Of a DNA stretch of 64,000 nt, positions 54,198 through 62,204 are shown piece after piece. Under the pieces are notes generated by a model. The model did not search any database. It was not told where the DNA came from and saw only the letters and a list, made by a program, of their open reading frames with translations. Each line of letters opens with the position of its first letter. Within the stretch, counting starts at the first letter, position 1. Location of the stretch: the NCBI GenBank assembly GCA_026874595.1, contig JAPPUL010000068.1, positions 1 to 64,000 on the forward strand. The letters are read 5' to 3'. Origin of the DNA: Sipunculus nudus. Lineage: Eukaryota > Annelida > Sipuncula > Golfingiida > Sipunculidae. A program made the translations under genes and the position numbers.

Positions 54198-55646
54198 ATG
54201 GATTATATTGTTATTGTTGATAAAATATTCTTACGTACAAAGCCTTTCTTTCAAAGTAAATACTATAATGTATTCCTTTCATTTGGGGAAGCTATTTATG
54301 CTCAGAATATTATTAGACATAGCCCTGGTGACTTCACTTATGCTAAAGTAACTAGGCATAATATCACCGGTTTTATCCCATTAGAATATCTCATAAAGAG
54401 AAGCTCTCCTTTATATTTAAAATATAAAGATTTACATAGCATATCTTCTTCTTTTAAAGCAATACCTTATAAATTTACCAACAATAGAAAGATTTATGTT
54501 GCTGACCCAGTCTTTAACAATTTATTGCCACTGTTAGAACATGCTTCAAAAGATAATATTAACATAACTATTATTGAAGGTTATCTATCTGCTAAAGAAC
54601 TCTCTAAATTATATAAACTACAATATGAAGCCCTATTTATGCAAAATAAGATTGAAAAACCATTTTGCTCTAGATATCATTCTGGAGACATAATATCTGT
54701 TTCAACTAATACTATTAATTACCAGATATCGCATGCCTTTTATTTAACTAAAGCTTATGATTGGTTACTTTTAAATGCTTACTTATATGATTTTAAAATA
54801 GATGCTCCTGATACCTATACTTATTATAAAGATATCAACAATTGGAAACCTTGGCAGCTATTATTAAACTATAATAATAAACCCCATGCTAAAGAGAAAA
54901 CTAGGAACTATAGCAATACTTCAAGTTTTTTGTTTACGATTAATAATATATTATGTGTTGCTAAGGAAGTTAATACAAATCTTAAGAATAATATTAAATA
55001 CATAACTTTACATCATAATGAGATCACAGCGGCTGATACCCTTACATATGCTTTAAATACTTATGGAGGCACAGCTTTCAGAATATTAAATAACTATAAA
55101 CGAAATATAATGATGCAAGTACAAGAAGAGTGTATATACTTTGACCCCAATAGGATATTCTTAGAAGACAATGTTAATATACATTTAACAGAACTTAATC
55201 ATAATATAAAAACTAATACTTTAGAAGTAGCAGTAGATATTGTTAATTTGATTTCTAAAAATCTTATATCTCTTATTGATATAACTCCTAGCAATATCTT
55301 TATTTCATTGCATACAAATAATCATATAAGCAATTTCTCAGTACACTCCTTTAAAGATATTTCTTCATTTGCCATAAGATATAGTCCCAAACATAATCCC
55401 AAGAACTTTTTTTATACAACAGATATAGATATATTTTCCTTTCTTTCATCTAAAGGTGCTAATGTGGTACTTCAGAAAGAATATATTATATGTAACGATG
55501 GTAGCTTATCTATATTCATGCATCGCAAAAATATTAAGTTCGTTACAATAGAATGCCAAGAAGGATATGGGCTTGTTCAAAGAAATATGATCGATTTATT
55601 AATGATTTTTATTAACAATACCTTGCTAGTAAAATCTAATGAATGA
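54198..55646 (+). CDS. SH3b / VanY-like pseudoenzyme / DPNRIF-domain protein
   Basis: 482 aa. Residues about 5-67 resemble an SH3b domain (IFLRTKPFFQSKYYNV ... TGFIPLEYL). Residues about 95-225 follow the VanY D,D-carboxypeptidase outline (SRYHSGDIIS at 158-167, AYDWLLLNAYLYDF, KPWQ at 217-220), but the catalytic positions are changed: His to Tyr160, Asp to Ser167, and the EPWH motif to KPWQ. The third part (about 265-470) has LHHNE (271-275), YGGTAF and DPNRIF (316-321), a pattern seen in unnamed peptidase-like proteins. No signal peptide is visible. It probably binds cell-wall peptides without cleaving them. Confidence 0.6.
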   Translation: MDYIVIVDKIFLRTKPFFQSKYYNVFLSFGEAIYAQNIIRHSPGDFTYAKVTRHNITGFIPLEYLIKRSSPLYLKYKDLHSISSSFKAIPYKFTNNRKIYVADPVFNNLLPLLEHASKDNINITIIEGYLSAKELSKLYKLQYEALFMQNKIEKPFCSRYHSGDIISVSTNTINYQISHAFYLTKAYDWLLLNAYLYDFKIDAPDTYTYYKDINNWKPWQLLLNYNNKPHAKEKTRNYSNTSSFLFTINNILCVAKEVNTNLKNNIKYITLHHNEITAADTLTYALNTYGGTAFRILNNYKRNIMMQVQEECIYFDPNRIFLEDNVNIHLTELNHNIKTNTLEVAVDIVNLISKNLISLIDITPSNIFISLHTNNHISNFSVHSFKDISSFAIRYSPKHNPKNFFYTTDIDIFSFLSSKGANVVLQKEYIICNDGSLSIFMHRKNIKFVTIECQEGYGLVQRNMIDLLMIFINNTLLVKSNE

Positions 55647-55863
55647 TACAATTAGTAAATATTGTTCTTCAGATATAATATTTTTATCCGAGACTTCTTT
55701 ACAAAGGTATTATAAAAAGGTATTACAAAGGGCTTCTCTCATCATGTATTTATTATCTTTCTTACTCTCTTGTGTTTCTTCTAGATTGGGCAGAATAGAA
55801 AAAAGACTAACTAAACTTAAGAGAGATAAATTCTTTATAGCTATGTGTCTTTGGGATGATTAA
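55639..55863 (+). CDS. Small protein with one hydrophobic segment
   Basis: 74 aa, overlapping the preceding gene by 8 bp (ATGAATGA), an arrangement typical of coupled genes in this genome (compare lutABC). One transmembrane-like segment (residues about 33-48, ASLIMYLLSFLLSCVS) is followed by a basic tail (RIEKRLTKLKRDKF). No homologue is recognised; it may be non-genuine. Confidence 0.4.
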   Translation: MNDTISKYCSSDIIFLSETSLQRYYKKVLQRASLIMYLLSFLLSCVSSRLGRIEKRLTKLKRDKFFIAMCLWDD

Positions 55864-55914
55864 TTTTGGATTAATAATTTAAAGCAGTTTTATATATTCA
55901 TTTTGCATTTAGTT

Positions 55915-56763
55915 TCATTTAGAGAAAAATTTCAACAAATTATATAGATAATCCTTCATCTTGATTCTTGGAACTATTAAATCTAAAAACCCATGTTCTA
56001 ATAGAAATTCCGACCTTTGAAATCCCTCTGGCAAGGTTTGTTTTATTGTTTGCTCTATAACTCTTGGCCCTGCAAAACCTATTAAAGCATTAGGTTCGGC
56101 CAAAATTATATCTCCTATAAATGCATAACTAGCTGATACTCCACCCATAGTAGGATCTGTTAAAACAGATATATATAATAACTTATGTAATGCAAGTTTT
56201 GATAGTGCTGTACAAGTTTTGGACATTTGCATCAACGAAAACATACCCTCCTGCATCCTTGCACCGCCTGAACATGAGAATATTATTAAAGGTAGTTTAT
56301 GTTTTATGCAATTGTCTACCGCCCTAACTATCTTTTCTCCTGCAACAGTTCCAAGACTTCCTCCAAAATATTTAAAATCCATTACACATAAATGTGCTTT
56401 ATGCCCATGAATCTCCCCTATACCGCTTACTATTGAATCCTTAAGCTCTGTCTTTAAATTCGTTGCTTCTAACTCACTCCTGTAATCCTTTCCATTATGT
56501 TTAAAGCTAAGTGGATCCTCTGATTCTAACTCTGCATCCTGCTCTACGAATGTATAATCATCGCATATTATCTTGATTCTTTCCATTGCCGATAATCTAT
56601 AATGATGATTACAATGATGACATACCCTGAGATTCTCTTCCCATTCCCTATTATATATTATCTCTTTGCAAGATACACACCGAGTCCAAAGCCCTTCCTT
56701 TTTATCTTTAGTTCTTTTGTCAACTACTTTGAGCTTATATTTTGGTCTAAAAAACCATGCCAT
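55915..56763 (-). CDS. accD: Acetyl-CoA carboxylase carboxyltransferase subunit beta
   Basis: 282 aa from the chosen ATG at 56763. The N-terminal zinc ribbon is C29, C32, C48 and C51, followed by the carboxyltransferase core (GGSLGTVAGEKIVRA, IIFSCSGGARMQEGMFSLMQM, TDPTMGGVSASYAF, IGFAGPRVIEQTI). It transfers carboxyl from carboxybiotin to acetyl-CoA in fatty-acid synthesis. A GTG start 21 bp earlier (56784) is possible, but MAWFFRPKYK is the usual N-terminus and has AGGCGGG upstream. accA is not in the window. Confidence 0.95.
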   Translation of the reverse strand: MAWFFRPKYKLKVVDKRTKDKKEGLWTRCVSCKEIIYNREWEENLRVCHHCNHHYRLSAMERIKIICDDYTFVEQDAELESEDPLSFKHNGKDYRSELEATNLKTELKDSIVSGIGEIHGHKAHLCVMDFKYFGGSLGTVAGEKIVRAVDNCIKHKLPLIIFSCSGGARMQEGMFSLMQMSKTCTALSKLALHKLLYISVLTDPTMGGVSASYAFIGDIILAEPNALIGFAGPRVIEQTIKQTLPEGFQRSEFLLEHGFLDLIVPRIKMKDYLYNLLKFFSK

Positions 56764-56789
56764 ATACTTTTCCCGCCTACACACTCTTT

Positions 56790-56834
56790 AAGTGATTAAT
56801 CTTTTTCATATAATATATTAATAAATAATCACTT
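56790..56834. promoter_or_regulatory. Inverted repeat in the accD promoter region
   Basis: aagtgatta (56790-56798) and its reverse complement taatcactt (56826-56834) flank 27 bp containing TATA-like boxes, directly upstream of accD. The arms could be an operator for a dimeric regulator. Confidence 0.35.
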
Positions 56835-56855
56835 TACAACTAACTATTTATTAAT

Positions 56856-56915
56856 ATGTTCATATCAATAATGTTCATATCAATAATGTTCATATCAATA
56901 ATGTTCATATCAATA
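56856..56915. repeat. Four perfect 15-bp tandem repeats upstream of accD
   Basis: atgttcatatcaata repeated four times without change, between the 3' end of the Crp-like gene and the accD promoter region. Copy number is likely to vary between strains. Confidence 0.97.
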
Positions 56916-56937
56916 TGTTTCATTCGTTTTATTTTGT

Positions 56938-57591
56938 TTATTGAGATTTTAATAAGTTTAATGTCTGTCTTATTCGAAGGCCATCTAATACTCTAATTCC
57001 ATCTTTGCTTACCGATATTAAGCCTGCTTCTACCAAATTGTTTAACAAATTCTTAAATTCTGTACGGGTTATTTTTAAATCTATATCTATACCTTCCTTA
57101 TTTAGCTTCTTAAATAAAGCCTCTGCGTCTATTTTATGCACATCCTCTGTTATGATTGAGAGTACTCCTGATAGAAATGCTTGTTGTTTATACTGGAAAA
57201 GCCCTTCTCTTATTAGATTACTTGTGTTTCTTACACGTTCTGCAAGCTTTGATATCATCATATAGGCAAATTTACCGTTTGACAACACTATTTGTTCAAA
57301 TATACTATTATTTATCTCAAGTACATTGCTATCCTCTATTGCTGTTGCTGTTGCTGACCTCTCTTCACCGTTTAACAAGCTCATCTCTCCAAAAAAATCA
57401 CCCTTACCAAGTATCGCAAGCTCTTTATCTATTTGATCCCCTGTATCCTCATCTATAAAGGTTTTATGTATTTTTATTCGTCCTGTCTGAATTAAATACA
57501 TTACATCGCCTGCTTCGCATTCTCGAAATATGACCTGTCCTTTATCAAATACCTTGCTAAATCTTGCAAGGATTTCTTTGTCTTTTCTCAT
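56938..57591 (-). CDS. Crp/Fnr-family cyclic-nucleotide-binding regulator B
   Basis: 217 aa. The cNMP-binding domain (about 10-125) has KGQVIFRECEAGDVMYLIQTG and the phosphate cassette GEMSLLNGEERSATATA with the conserved Arg. The C-terminal part (about 145-215) is a less clear winged helix (ITRTEFKNLLNNLVEAGLISV). It is a paralogue of regulator A at 44.1 kb. It lies downstream of trpA by 32 bp, so it may be read from the trp transcript. Confidence 0.83.
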   Translation of the reverse strand: MRKDKEILARFSKVFDKGQVIFRECEAGDVMYLIQTGRIKIHKTFIDEDTGDQIDKELAILGKGDFFGEMSLLNGEERSATATAIEDSNVLEINNSIFEQIVLSNGKFAYMMISKLAERVRNTSNLIREGLFQYKQQAFLSGVLSIITEDVHKIDAEALFKKLNKEGIDIDLKITRTEFKNLLNNLVEAGLISVSKDGIRVLDGLRIRQTLNLLKSQ

Positions 57592-57623
57592 TAATACTTT
57601 TACCTCAAACTCTTTATTATTAC

Positions 57624-58427
57624 CTATTTCCCTACTATATACCGTATCTTCTTTAGCGTATTATATATACATTTTTCCTTACTTTCTATATTCTTTGTTA
57701 TCTCAACCACTAAAGCGCTTCCTACTATCACCCCATCTGCGTATTTACTTACCTCTTCTTTATGCTCTTTTTTAGATATACCAAAACCCACGTATATCGG
57801 AAGCTCTATCCCTTCCCTCCTGCTTACAGCCACTATTTTATCTGCCACTCCCCTTATATCTTTACCCCCTAATGTATCTCGCTCTCCTGTAACCCCAAGA
57901 CTGCCTATCAAATATATAAAACCTTTACTACTTTTAACTACTTCCTCTATCCGTTTATCGCTTGTTGTTAGGCTTACAAAGAATATTAACTCTATCCCTT
58001 CTTCTTCACACAATATATTAAAGGAAGGCTCACAGCCCACAAGTAAGTCAGGCACTATTAATCCATCTACTCCCACTTCCTTCAACTTCCTTACAAACCG
58101 CTCCATCCCATATGCGTATACTTGATTAAAATATAGCATATAGATTAATGGTGTTGATACCCTCTTTCGCAACTCTATTGTACGATTAAGTATCATATCT
58201 AGATTTATACCCAAGCCCAATACATGACTTACTCCCTTCTGGATAACTACTCCATCTGCTATTGGATCTGTATATGGGATCCCTATCTCTATTACATCTG
58301 CATATTCGCTTGCCGCCTCTATCATTTTAAAGCTTGTTTCTAAATCCGGATAGCCTCCTATAAAATACGGTATGAATCCTATCTCATTTAGGCCTCTTTT
58401 CTCTTTTAATACTTCTTGTATCCTCAT
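57624..58427 (-). CDS. trpA: Tryptophan synthase alpha chain
   Basis: 267 aa. Catalytic Glu and Asp are in EIGIPYTDPIADG, with VDGLIVPDLL, YLIGSLGVTGERDTL and VGFGISKKEH as family motifs. It splits indole-3-glycerol phosphate and channels indole to TrpB. It is separated from trpB by a 3.65-kb TRAP transporter segment, whereas the two are normally adjacent. Remains of the original junction are found at both ends of that segment. Because of the insertion, trpA expression probably depends on a new promoter or on read-through from the transporter genes. Confidence 0.94.
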   Translation of the reverse strand: MRIQEVLKEKRGLNEIGFIPYFIGGYPDLETSFKMIEAASEYADVIEIGIPYTDPIADGVVIQKGVSHVLGLGINLDMILNRTIELRKRVSTPLIYMLYFNQVYAYGMERFVRKLKEVGVDGLIVPDLLVGCEPSFNILCEEEGIELIFFVSLTTSDKRIEEVVKSSKGFIYLIGSLGVTGERDTLGGKDIRGVADKIVAVSRREGIELPIYVGFGISKKEHKEEVSKYADGVIVGSALVVEITKNIESKEKCIYNTLKKIRYIVGK

Positions 58428-58551
58428 AACTTTACTTATAACTAATTATTCACTCCCATATAATGTCTTTATCGCCTTGTCCTCATAGGTTTATTATAAC
58501 TATCTCTCCCTCTTCTAGTTCTCCATTAGACTCTAACTTGTTCATATAGCC
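58408..58551 (-). repeat. trpB-trpA junction repeat, copy A
   Basis: 144 bp that aligns without gaps to 62061-62204 (offset 3653 bp). The first 90 bp, the trpA start, spacer and trpB stop, have about four differences; the trpB-coding part has about 18 in 44 bp. Confidence 0.93.
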
Positions 58552-58556
58552 AAGCG
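58450..58556 (-). pseudogene. trpB 3'-end fragment upstream of trpA
   Basis: The minus strand encodes [20 protein letters not shown] and INL, then TGA where intact trpB has a Ser codon (NLSGRGDK), then [10 protein letters not shown] and the original trpB stop at 58450-58452. The last third of trpB C-terminal sequence is thus retained as a decayed copy in front of trpA. Confidence 0.88.
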
Positions 58557-58818
58557 ATAGAAAACAAAAGCTAATACTAAAGTAACAAAAAATCAATAAA
58601 TAATACAGTTTATAAACACACTCAAAACTAAGTCCTGGCATTGCAGACACTAAAGACCGTAAACACATAATTGAAAATGGCATAGAAAACGATATAGAAG
58701 ATAACATAATGGAGACACTTGAATATAGACATCTTGATAAACTACTTCAAAACTAGTTCAATAGCACATTTAGTAATACTTATACTAAAACTCCCCTCCA
58801 TAAAACTTATGCTGGTTG

Positions 58819-60696
58819 CTATGAACTACTTAGCCTCAAGTTTCTTCTACGCGTTATGAAAAACAATAGCAAAAACAAAAACAAACCTAAAAGCCTATAA
58901 TAGATATCAGGGTAAAATAAAGCAAAAGAAACAAATATAAGTATAACTCTCTCATAGACCTCAAGAGCCCCACCAAAATAACCCGAAAATACAGAGGCAA
59001 AGGAGTAAAAACCAAATAAGGCAAATGCAAACACACTAAACATCGATAGTATATCGCCACCAATCAAACCCGTATAAGCAAACAGAAAGGGAATAATATA
59101 AAGACCCTTAGCAAGCTTCCAGGACTGAAAACCCGTAGCCATAGGACTTGCCCCCGCTATCCCCGCAGCTGCAAAGGCTGCAAGACATACAGGCGGCGTT
59201 ACATTTGAATCTTGAGAAACCCAAAATATTATCATATGAGCAGTAAGTAAAGTAACGCCCATATCCTTTAAGGCCGGAGCTGCCAATATCGCAAGCATTA
59301 TATATGCAGCCGTAACAGGTAAACCCATACCCAGCAATAACGATGCCAGCATAATAAATATTATTGCCATAAGGAGTTGGCCACCAGAAAGGGCTACTAT
59401 CATCTGAGAAAAAGTAATAGATACCCCCGTCATAGTAACTGTACCGATAACAAGGCCAACGGCTACAAGTAAAACACCCGTTGTTATCATATTCTTTGCA
59501 CCAAGGGCTAAAGAATCTAATATATCAGTAAAAGACATTTTATGATGTTTAGAAAGATAAGATGCAGCTATAACAGCAAGTATAGAGTAGCCCGCAGCAT
59601 AACTTGGAGTAAAGCGAAGTATTAACATAACTATAAGCACCCCAATTGGTATAAAAAAGTGTATACCCTCTCTTAGTATACTACGAAGCGGAACATCTGA
59701 TAGAGTATCGTCTGCCTTAAGGCCATGCTTTTTTGCTTCTTGGTATACAAAAAAGCCAACTGTAGCAAAATATAAAACTGCAGGTAAAAAAGCCACGCCT
59801 ATTATTGTTGTATAGGGAACACGGGTATATTCTGCCATAATAAAGGCACCTGCACCCATAATTGGCGGCATAATCTGACCACCTGTAGACGCTGCTGTCT
59901 CAACACCTGCTGAAAACTGTGGACTAAAGCCTGCTCGCTTCATCATAGGTATTGTAACAGAGCCTGTCGATACTGTATTTGCTATGGCGCTGCCTGATAT
60001 AGTTCCCATAAGCCCCGAGGACAAAACTGCTATAATGCCTGAGCCCCCTGTTACCTTGCGAGTTAGCGCTTGTGCTATGTTTATTATAAAATCACCACCC
60101 CCAGACTTAAGCAAAAAAGCCGCAAATAGCATAAACATAAATACAAAGGTAGATGAAATCGAAGCCGTCGTACTAAATAACCCTTCATCCGTAAAATACA
60201 TCCTATAAAATAGCAGGGAAACCTTAGCCCCCGGAAAGTAAAACATACTCTCTTCACTAAGCCAACTCCCCCAAAATAAGGCATAAGTTAAAACAAGTAT
60301 TACAAGTACAGGTATCACCAAGCCAGATGTACGGCGGCTTAGTTCTATTACCAGCACTATACATATACCTGCGAATAGCAAATCAAGTAGTATAACTTCC
60401 TCATTACGAGCATGCAAAGCATCTTCAGCTAGAATTAGATATAAGCCTGTTGACAAAAGCAATATAACAAATGCAATATCTATATATATTCCCTTAGCAA
60501 AAGCCTTCTTCCTGTAAAGTGGATAGGTCAAAAAGCAAAGCGAGCCTAGTAAGGTCAAATGAAGTGCATTCCTCCAAAGTTCAGACAAAAGACCAAACAC
60601 ATTAACCCAAATATGAAATAGCGATATTGCTATTGCAAAATAGTAAAATATCTTTACTCCTAAACCTTCCTTATTGTGACCTGCCCACTCTATCAT
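58819..60696 (-). CDS. TRAP transporter 4TM/12TM fused permease (second system)
   Basis: 625 aa, hydrophobic, of the same DctQM fusion family as the permease at 30.9 kb. Key segments are SSGLMGTISGSAIANTVSTGSV, ASTGGQIMPPIMGAGAF, LLLGMGLPVTAAYIMLA and WVSQDSNVTPPVCLAAF. It is the membrane part of a second TAXI-TRAP importer, downstream of its frameshifted receptor gene with a hairpin between them. The reading frame is intact. It lies inside the trpB-trpA interruption. Confidence 0.93.
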   Translation of the reverse strand: MIEWAGHNKEGLGVKIFYYFAIAISLFHIWVNVFGLLSELWRNALHLTLLGSLCFLTYPLYRKKAFAKGIYIDIAFVILLLSTGLYLILAEDALHARNEEVILLDLLFAGICIVLVIELSRRTSGLVIPVLVILVLTYALFWGSWLSEESMFYFPGAKVSLLFYRMYFTDEGLFSTTASISSTFVFMFMLFAAFLLKSGGGDFIINIAQALTRKVTGGSGIIAVLSSGLMGTISGSAIANTVSTGSVTIPMMKRAGFSPQFSAGVETAASTGGQIMPPIMGAGAFIMAEYTRVPYTTIIGVAFLPAVLYFATVGFFVYQEAKKHGLKADDTLSDVPLRSILREGIHFFIPIGVLIVMLILRFTPSYAAGYSILAVIAASYLSKHHKMSFTDILDSLALGAKNMITTGVLLVAVGLVIGTVTMTGVSITFSQMIVALSGGQLLMAIIFIMLASLLLGMGLPVTAAYIMLAILAAPALKDMGVTLLTAHMIIFWVSQDSNVTPPVCLAAFAAAGIAGASPMATGFQSWKLAKGLYIIPFLFAYTGLIGGDILSMFSVFAFALFGFYSFASVFSGYFGGALEVYERVILIFVSFALFYPDIYYRLLGLFLFLLLFFITRRRNLRLSSS

Positions 60697-60752
60697 TATT
60701 ATTTTTCCCTATCTATCTGCTATACAGTTCAATATGCCTATGAAAAAGCAAT

Positions 60753-60794
60753 CAAGACCATCCACAAAATACTTTAAGGCAGGGGGTGGTCTTG
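60753..60794 (-). promoter_or_regulatory. Intercistronic stem-loop between TRAP receptor and permease genes
   Basis: caagaccatcc (60753-60763) pairs with ggggtggtcttg (60783-60794, 11 pairs including one G-U), loop about 20 nt. It sits 8 bp after the receptor stop. Such hairpins often protect the upstream receptor mRNA or reduce read-through into the permease gene. There is no T-run on the minus strand, so it is not a simple terminator. Confidence 0.6.
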
Positions 60795-60801
60795 GAGATT
60801 T

Positions 60802-61901
60802 TTAGTTTTGACTAATTAAGTGTTTAGGTATCTTAATTCCTTGTTCTGCATAATACTTTGCAGCGCCAGGATGCAAAGGAGCCGGAAGTCCTGCTATTGC
60901 TTTATTAAGAGCCATAACTGTAGTTGCTTTGTGAATATTTGTAAGAAAGCTTAGATTCTCATATATGGCCTTTGTTATATTATAGATAACCTCTTCATCT
61001 GTGTCCTTATGCACTGCAAGAAAGTTAGGCTGGGCTATTGTATTTATAGCTTCCTTTTGCCCAGGATATGTTCCTTTTGGTATAACAAATCTGTTCCATA
61101 CAGGAAATTTCTTATTGACCTCTACAATCTGATCTTTACTAAACTCAAGCACCCTAATGCCATCAGCTCCTAGTGATGCATAGGCACGGGTTATTGCAGA
61201 AACCGGAATACCCGCAGGTATATTCATCCCGTCAAGCCTCTTGTCTTGCATAGCCGATGTAGAAGCTGAGTAGCCAAGATGTTCGAGACTAAAGTCTTTC
61301 TTTGTATTGTAGCCAAGCGCACTAAGGATAGTTGTTCCTGATGTTTCTGTTCCGGACCCTCGCTTGCCTATAGAAAAGACCTTCCCCTTAAGATTATCTA
61401 GATCCTTAATGTTACCTGTCTTTGCATACTTTTTTAGAACAACAAAATGCTCCACATTCTGCCATAACATTGTTATCGAACGCATATACTTTTGTGGTTT
61501 GTCTTTATACTTGCCTACTCCCTGCCAAGCCATAGAACCAAATAGTCCCTGTAAAATCGCAAGATCTGCTTCTCTCCCTTTAAGTAGACGTACATTCTCT
61601 CCTGACCCTGCTGAGTTTATTGCATTCATCGTAATTTGCTTAGACTTTGCTAGCTTAACACTTACCAAAGTCGAAATTGCTACTCCAACAGGGTAAAAAG
61701 TCCCCCCTAAAGATGCCGTAGCCAAAACAAGCGATGCCCCTTTTTTAGTCTTCTTCTTTTGGCTTAACTCACTTGGCTTTGTTTCAACTTTTACCTTATC
61801 CTTGCCTCTTTTGAATGTTGCCCCTCAGACCCACCACAAGATGTAAATACAAGCATTGTCATAGTTAAAAACACTATTAAGCTTTTCATACTACGCACCA
61901 T
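60802..61901 (-). pseudogene. TAXI-family TRAP receptor (second system), frameshifted after the signal peptide
   Basis: From ATG at 61901 (AGGAG 8 nt upstream) a lipoprotein signal is encoded (MKSLIVFLTMTMLVF, lipobox FTSC) and the frame stops 37 codons in. The mature TAXI domain (TASLGGTFYPVGVAIS, GREADLAILQG, GKVFSIGKRGSGTETSG, APLHPGAAKYYAEQGI) is in another frame, continuous from just after a TGA near 61825 to the stop at 60802. The switch is at a GGGG run (61821-61824), so one base is missing there, or the assembly has an error. Only a weak TTG (61725) could start the mature part alone, without a signal. Confidence 0.82.
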
Positions 61902-61912
61902 ATATAAACTCC

Positions 61913-61974
61913 TTTTATTATTTAGATAGTTTTATTATTATTTAGATAGTTTTATTATTATTTAGATAGTTTTA
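61913..61974. repeat. 20-bp tandem repeats in front of the second TRAP receptor gene
   Basis: tttagatagttttattatta is repeated at 61921-61940 and 61941-61960, with partial copies on either side, just upstream of the ribosome site of the receptor gene. Changes in copy number could alter the promoter spacing. Confidence 0.93.
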
Positions 61975-62056
61975 AAGGTACAAAAAAAGCAGAAGAGCAA
62001 GGCATAAAAAGTTTTTTTAAAAAAAATCAGATAGCCGAAATGCGGTTTTCTAATCT

Positions 62057-62080
62057 TTATAATACTTCTTGTATTCTCAT
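62057..62080 (-). pseudogene. trpA 5'-end fragment downstream of trpB
   Basis: After the trpB stop, at the normal junction distance, the minus strand encodes MRIQEVL followed by TAA, the first seven residues of trpA, where intact trpA continues KEK. This is the truncated original (or duplicated) start of trpA. Confidence 0.88.
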
Positions 62081-62204
62081 AACTTTACTTATAACTAATT
62101 ATTCACTCCCATATAATGTCTTTATCGCCTCGCCCTGATAGGTTTATTATTATAAGTTCCTCTCTTTCCAATTCCATCCTAGATTCTAACTTGTTCATAT
62201 AGCC
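62061..62204 (-). repeat. trpB-trpA junction repeat, copy B
   Basis: Partner of the repeat at 58408-58551. It covers the last 34 codons of intact trpB, the 22-bp spacer and the start of trpA. Confidence 0.93.

Noticed and set aside
58483-58707. Minus-strand ORF of 74 codons upstream of trpA
   Set aside because: Its C-terminal 23 residues are the trpB fragment; the rest is unrelated hydrophobic sequence, so it is a chance extension of a pseudogene fragment.
58616-58756. 46-codon plus-strand open stretch (ends LEYRHLDKLLQN) that faintly recalls a pterin-synthase C-terminus
   Set aside because: No start codon or ribosome site and only a handful of matching residues; not enough to call a gene remnant.
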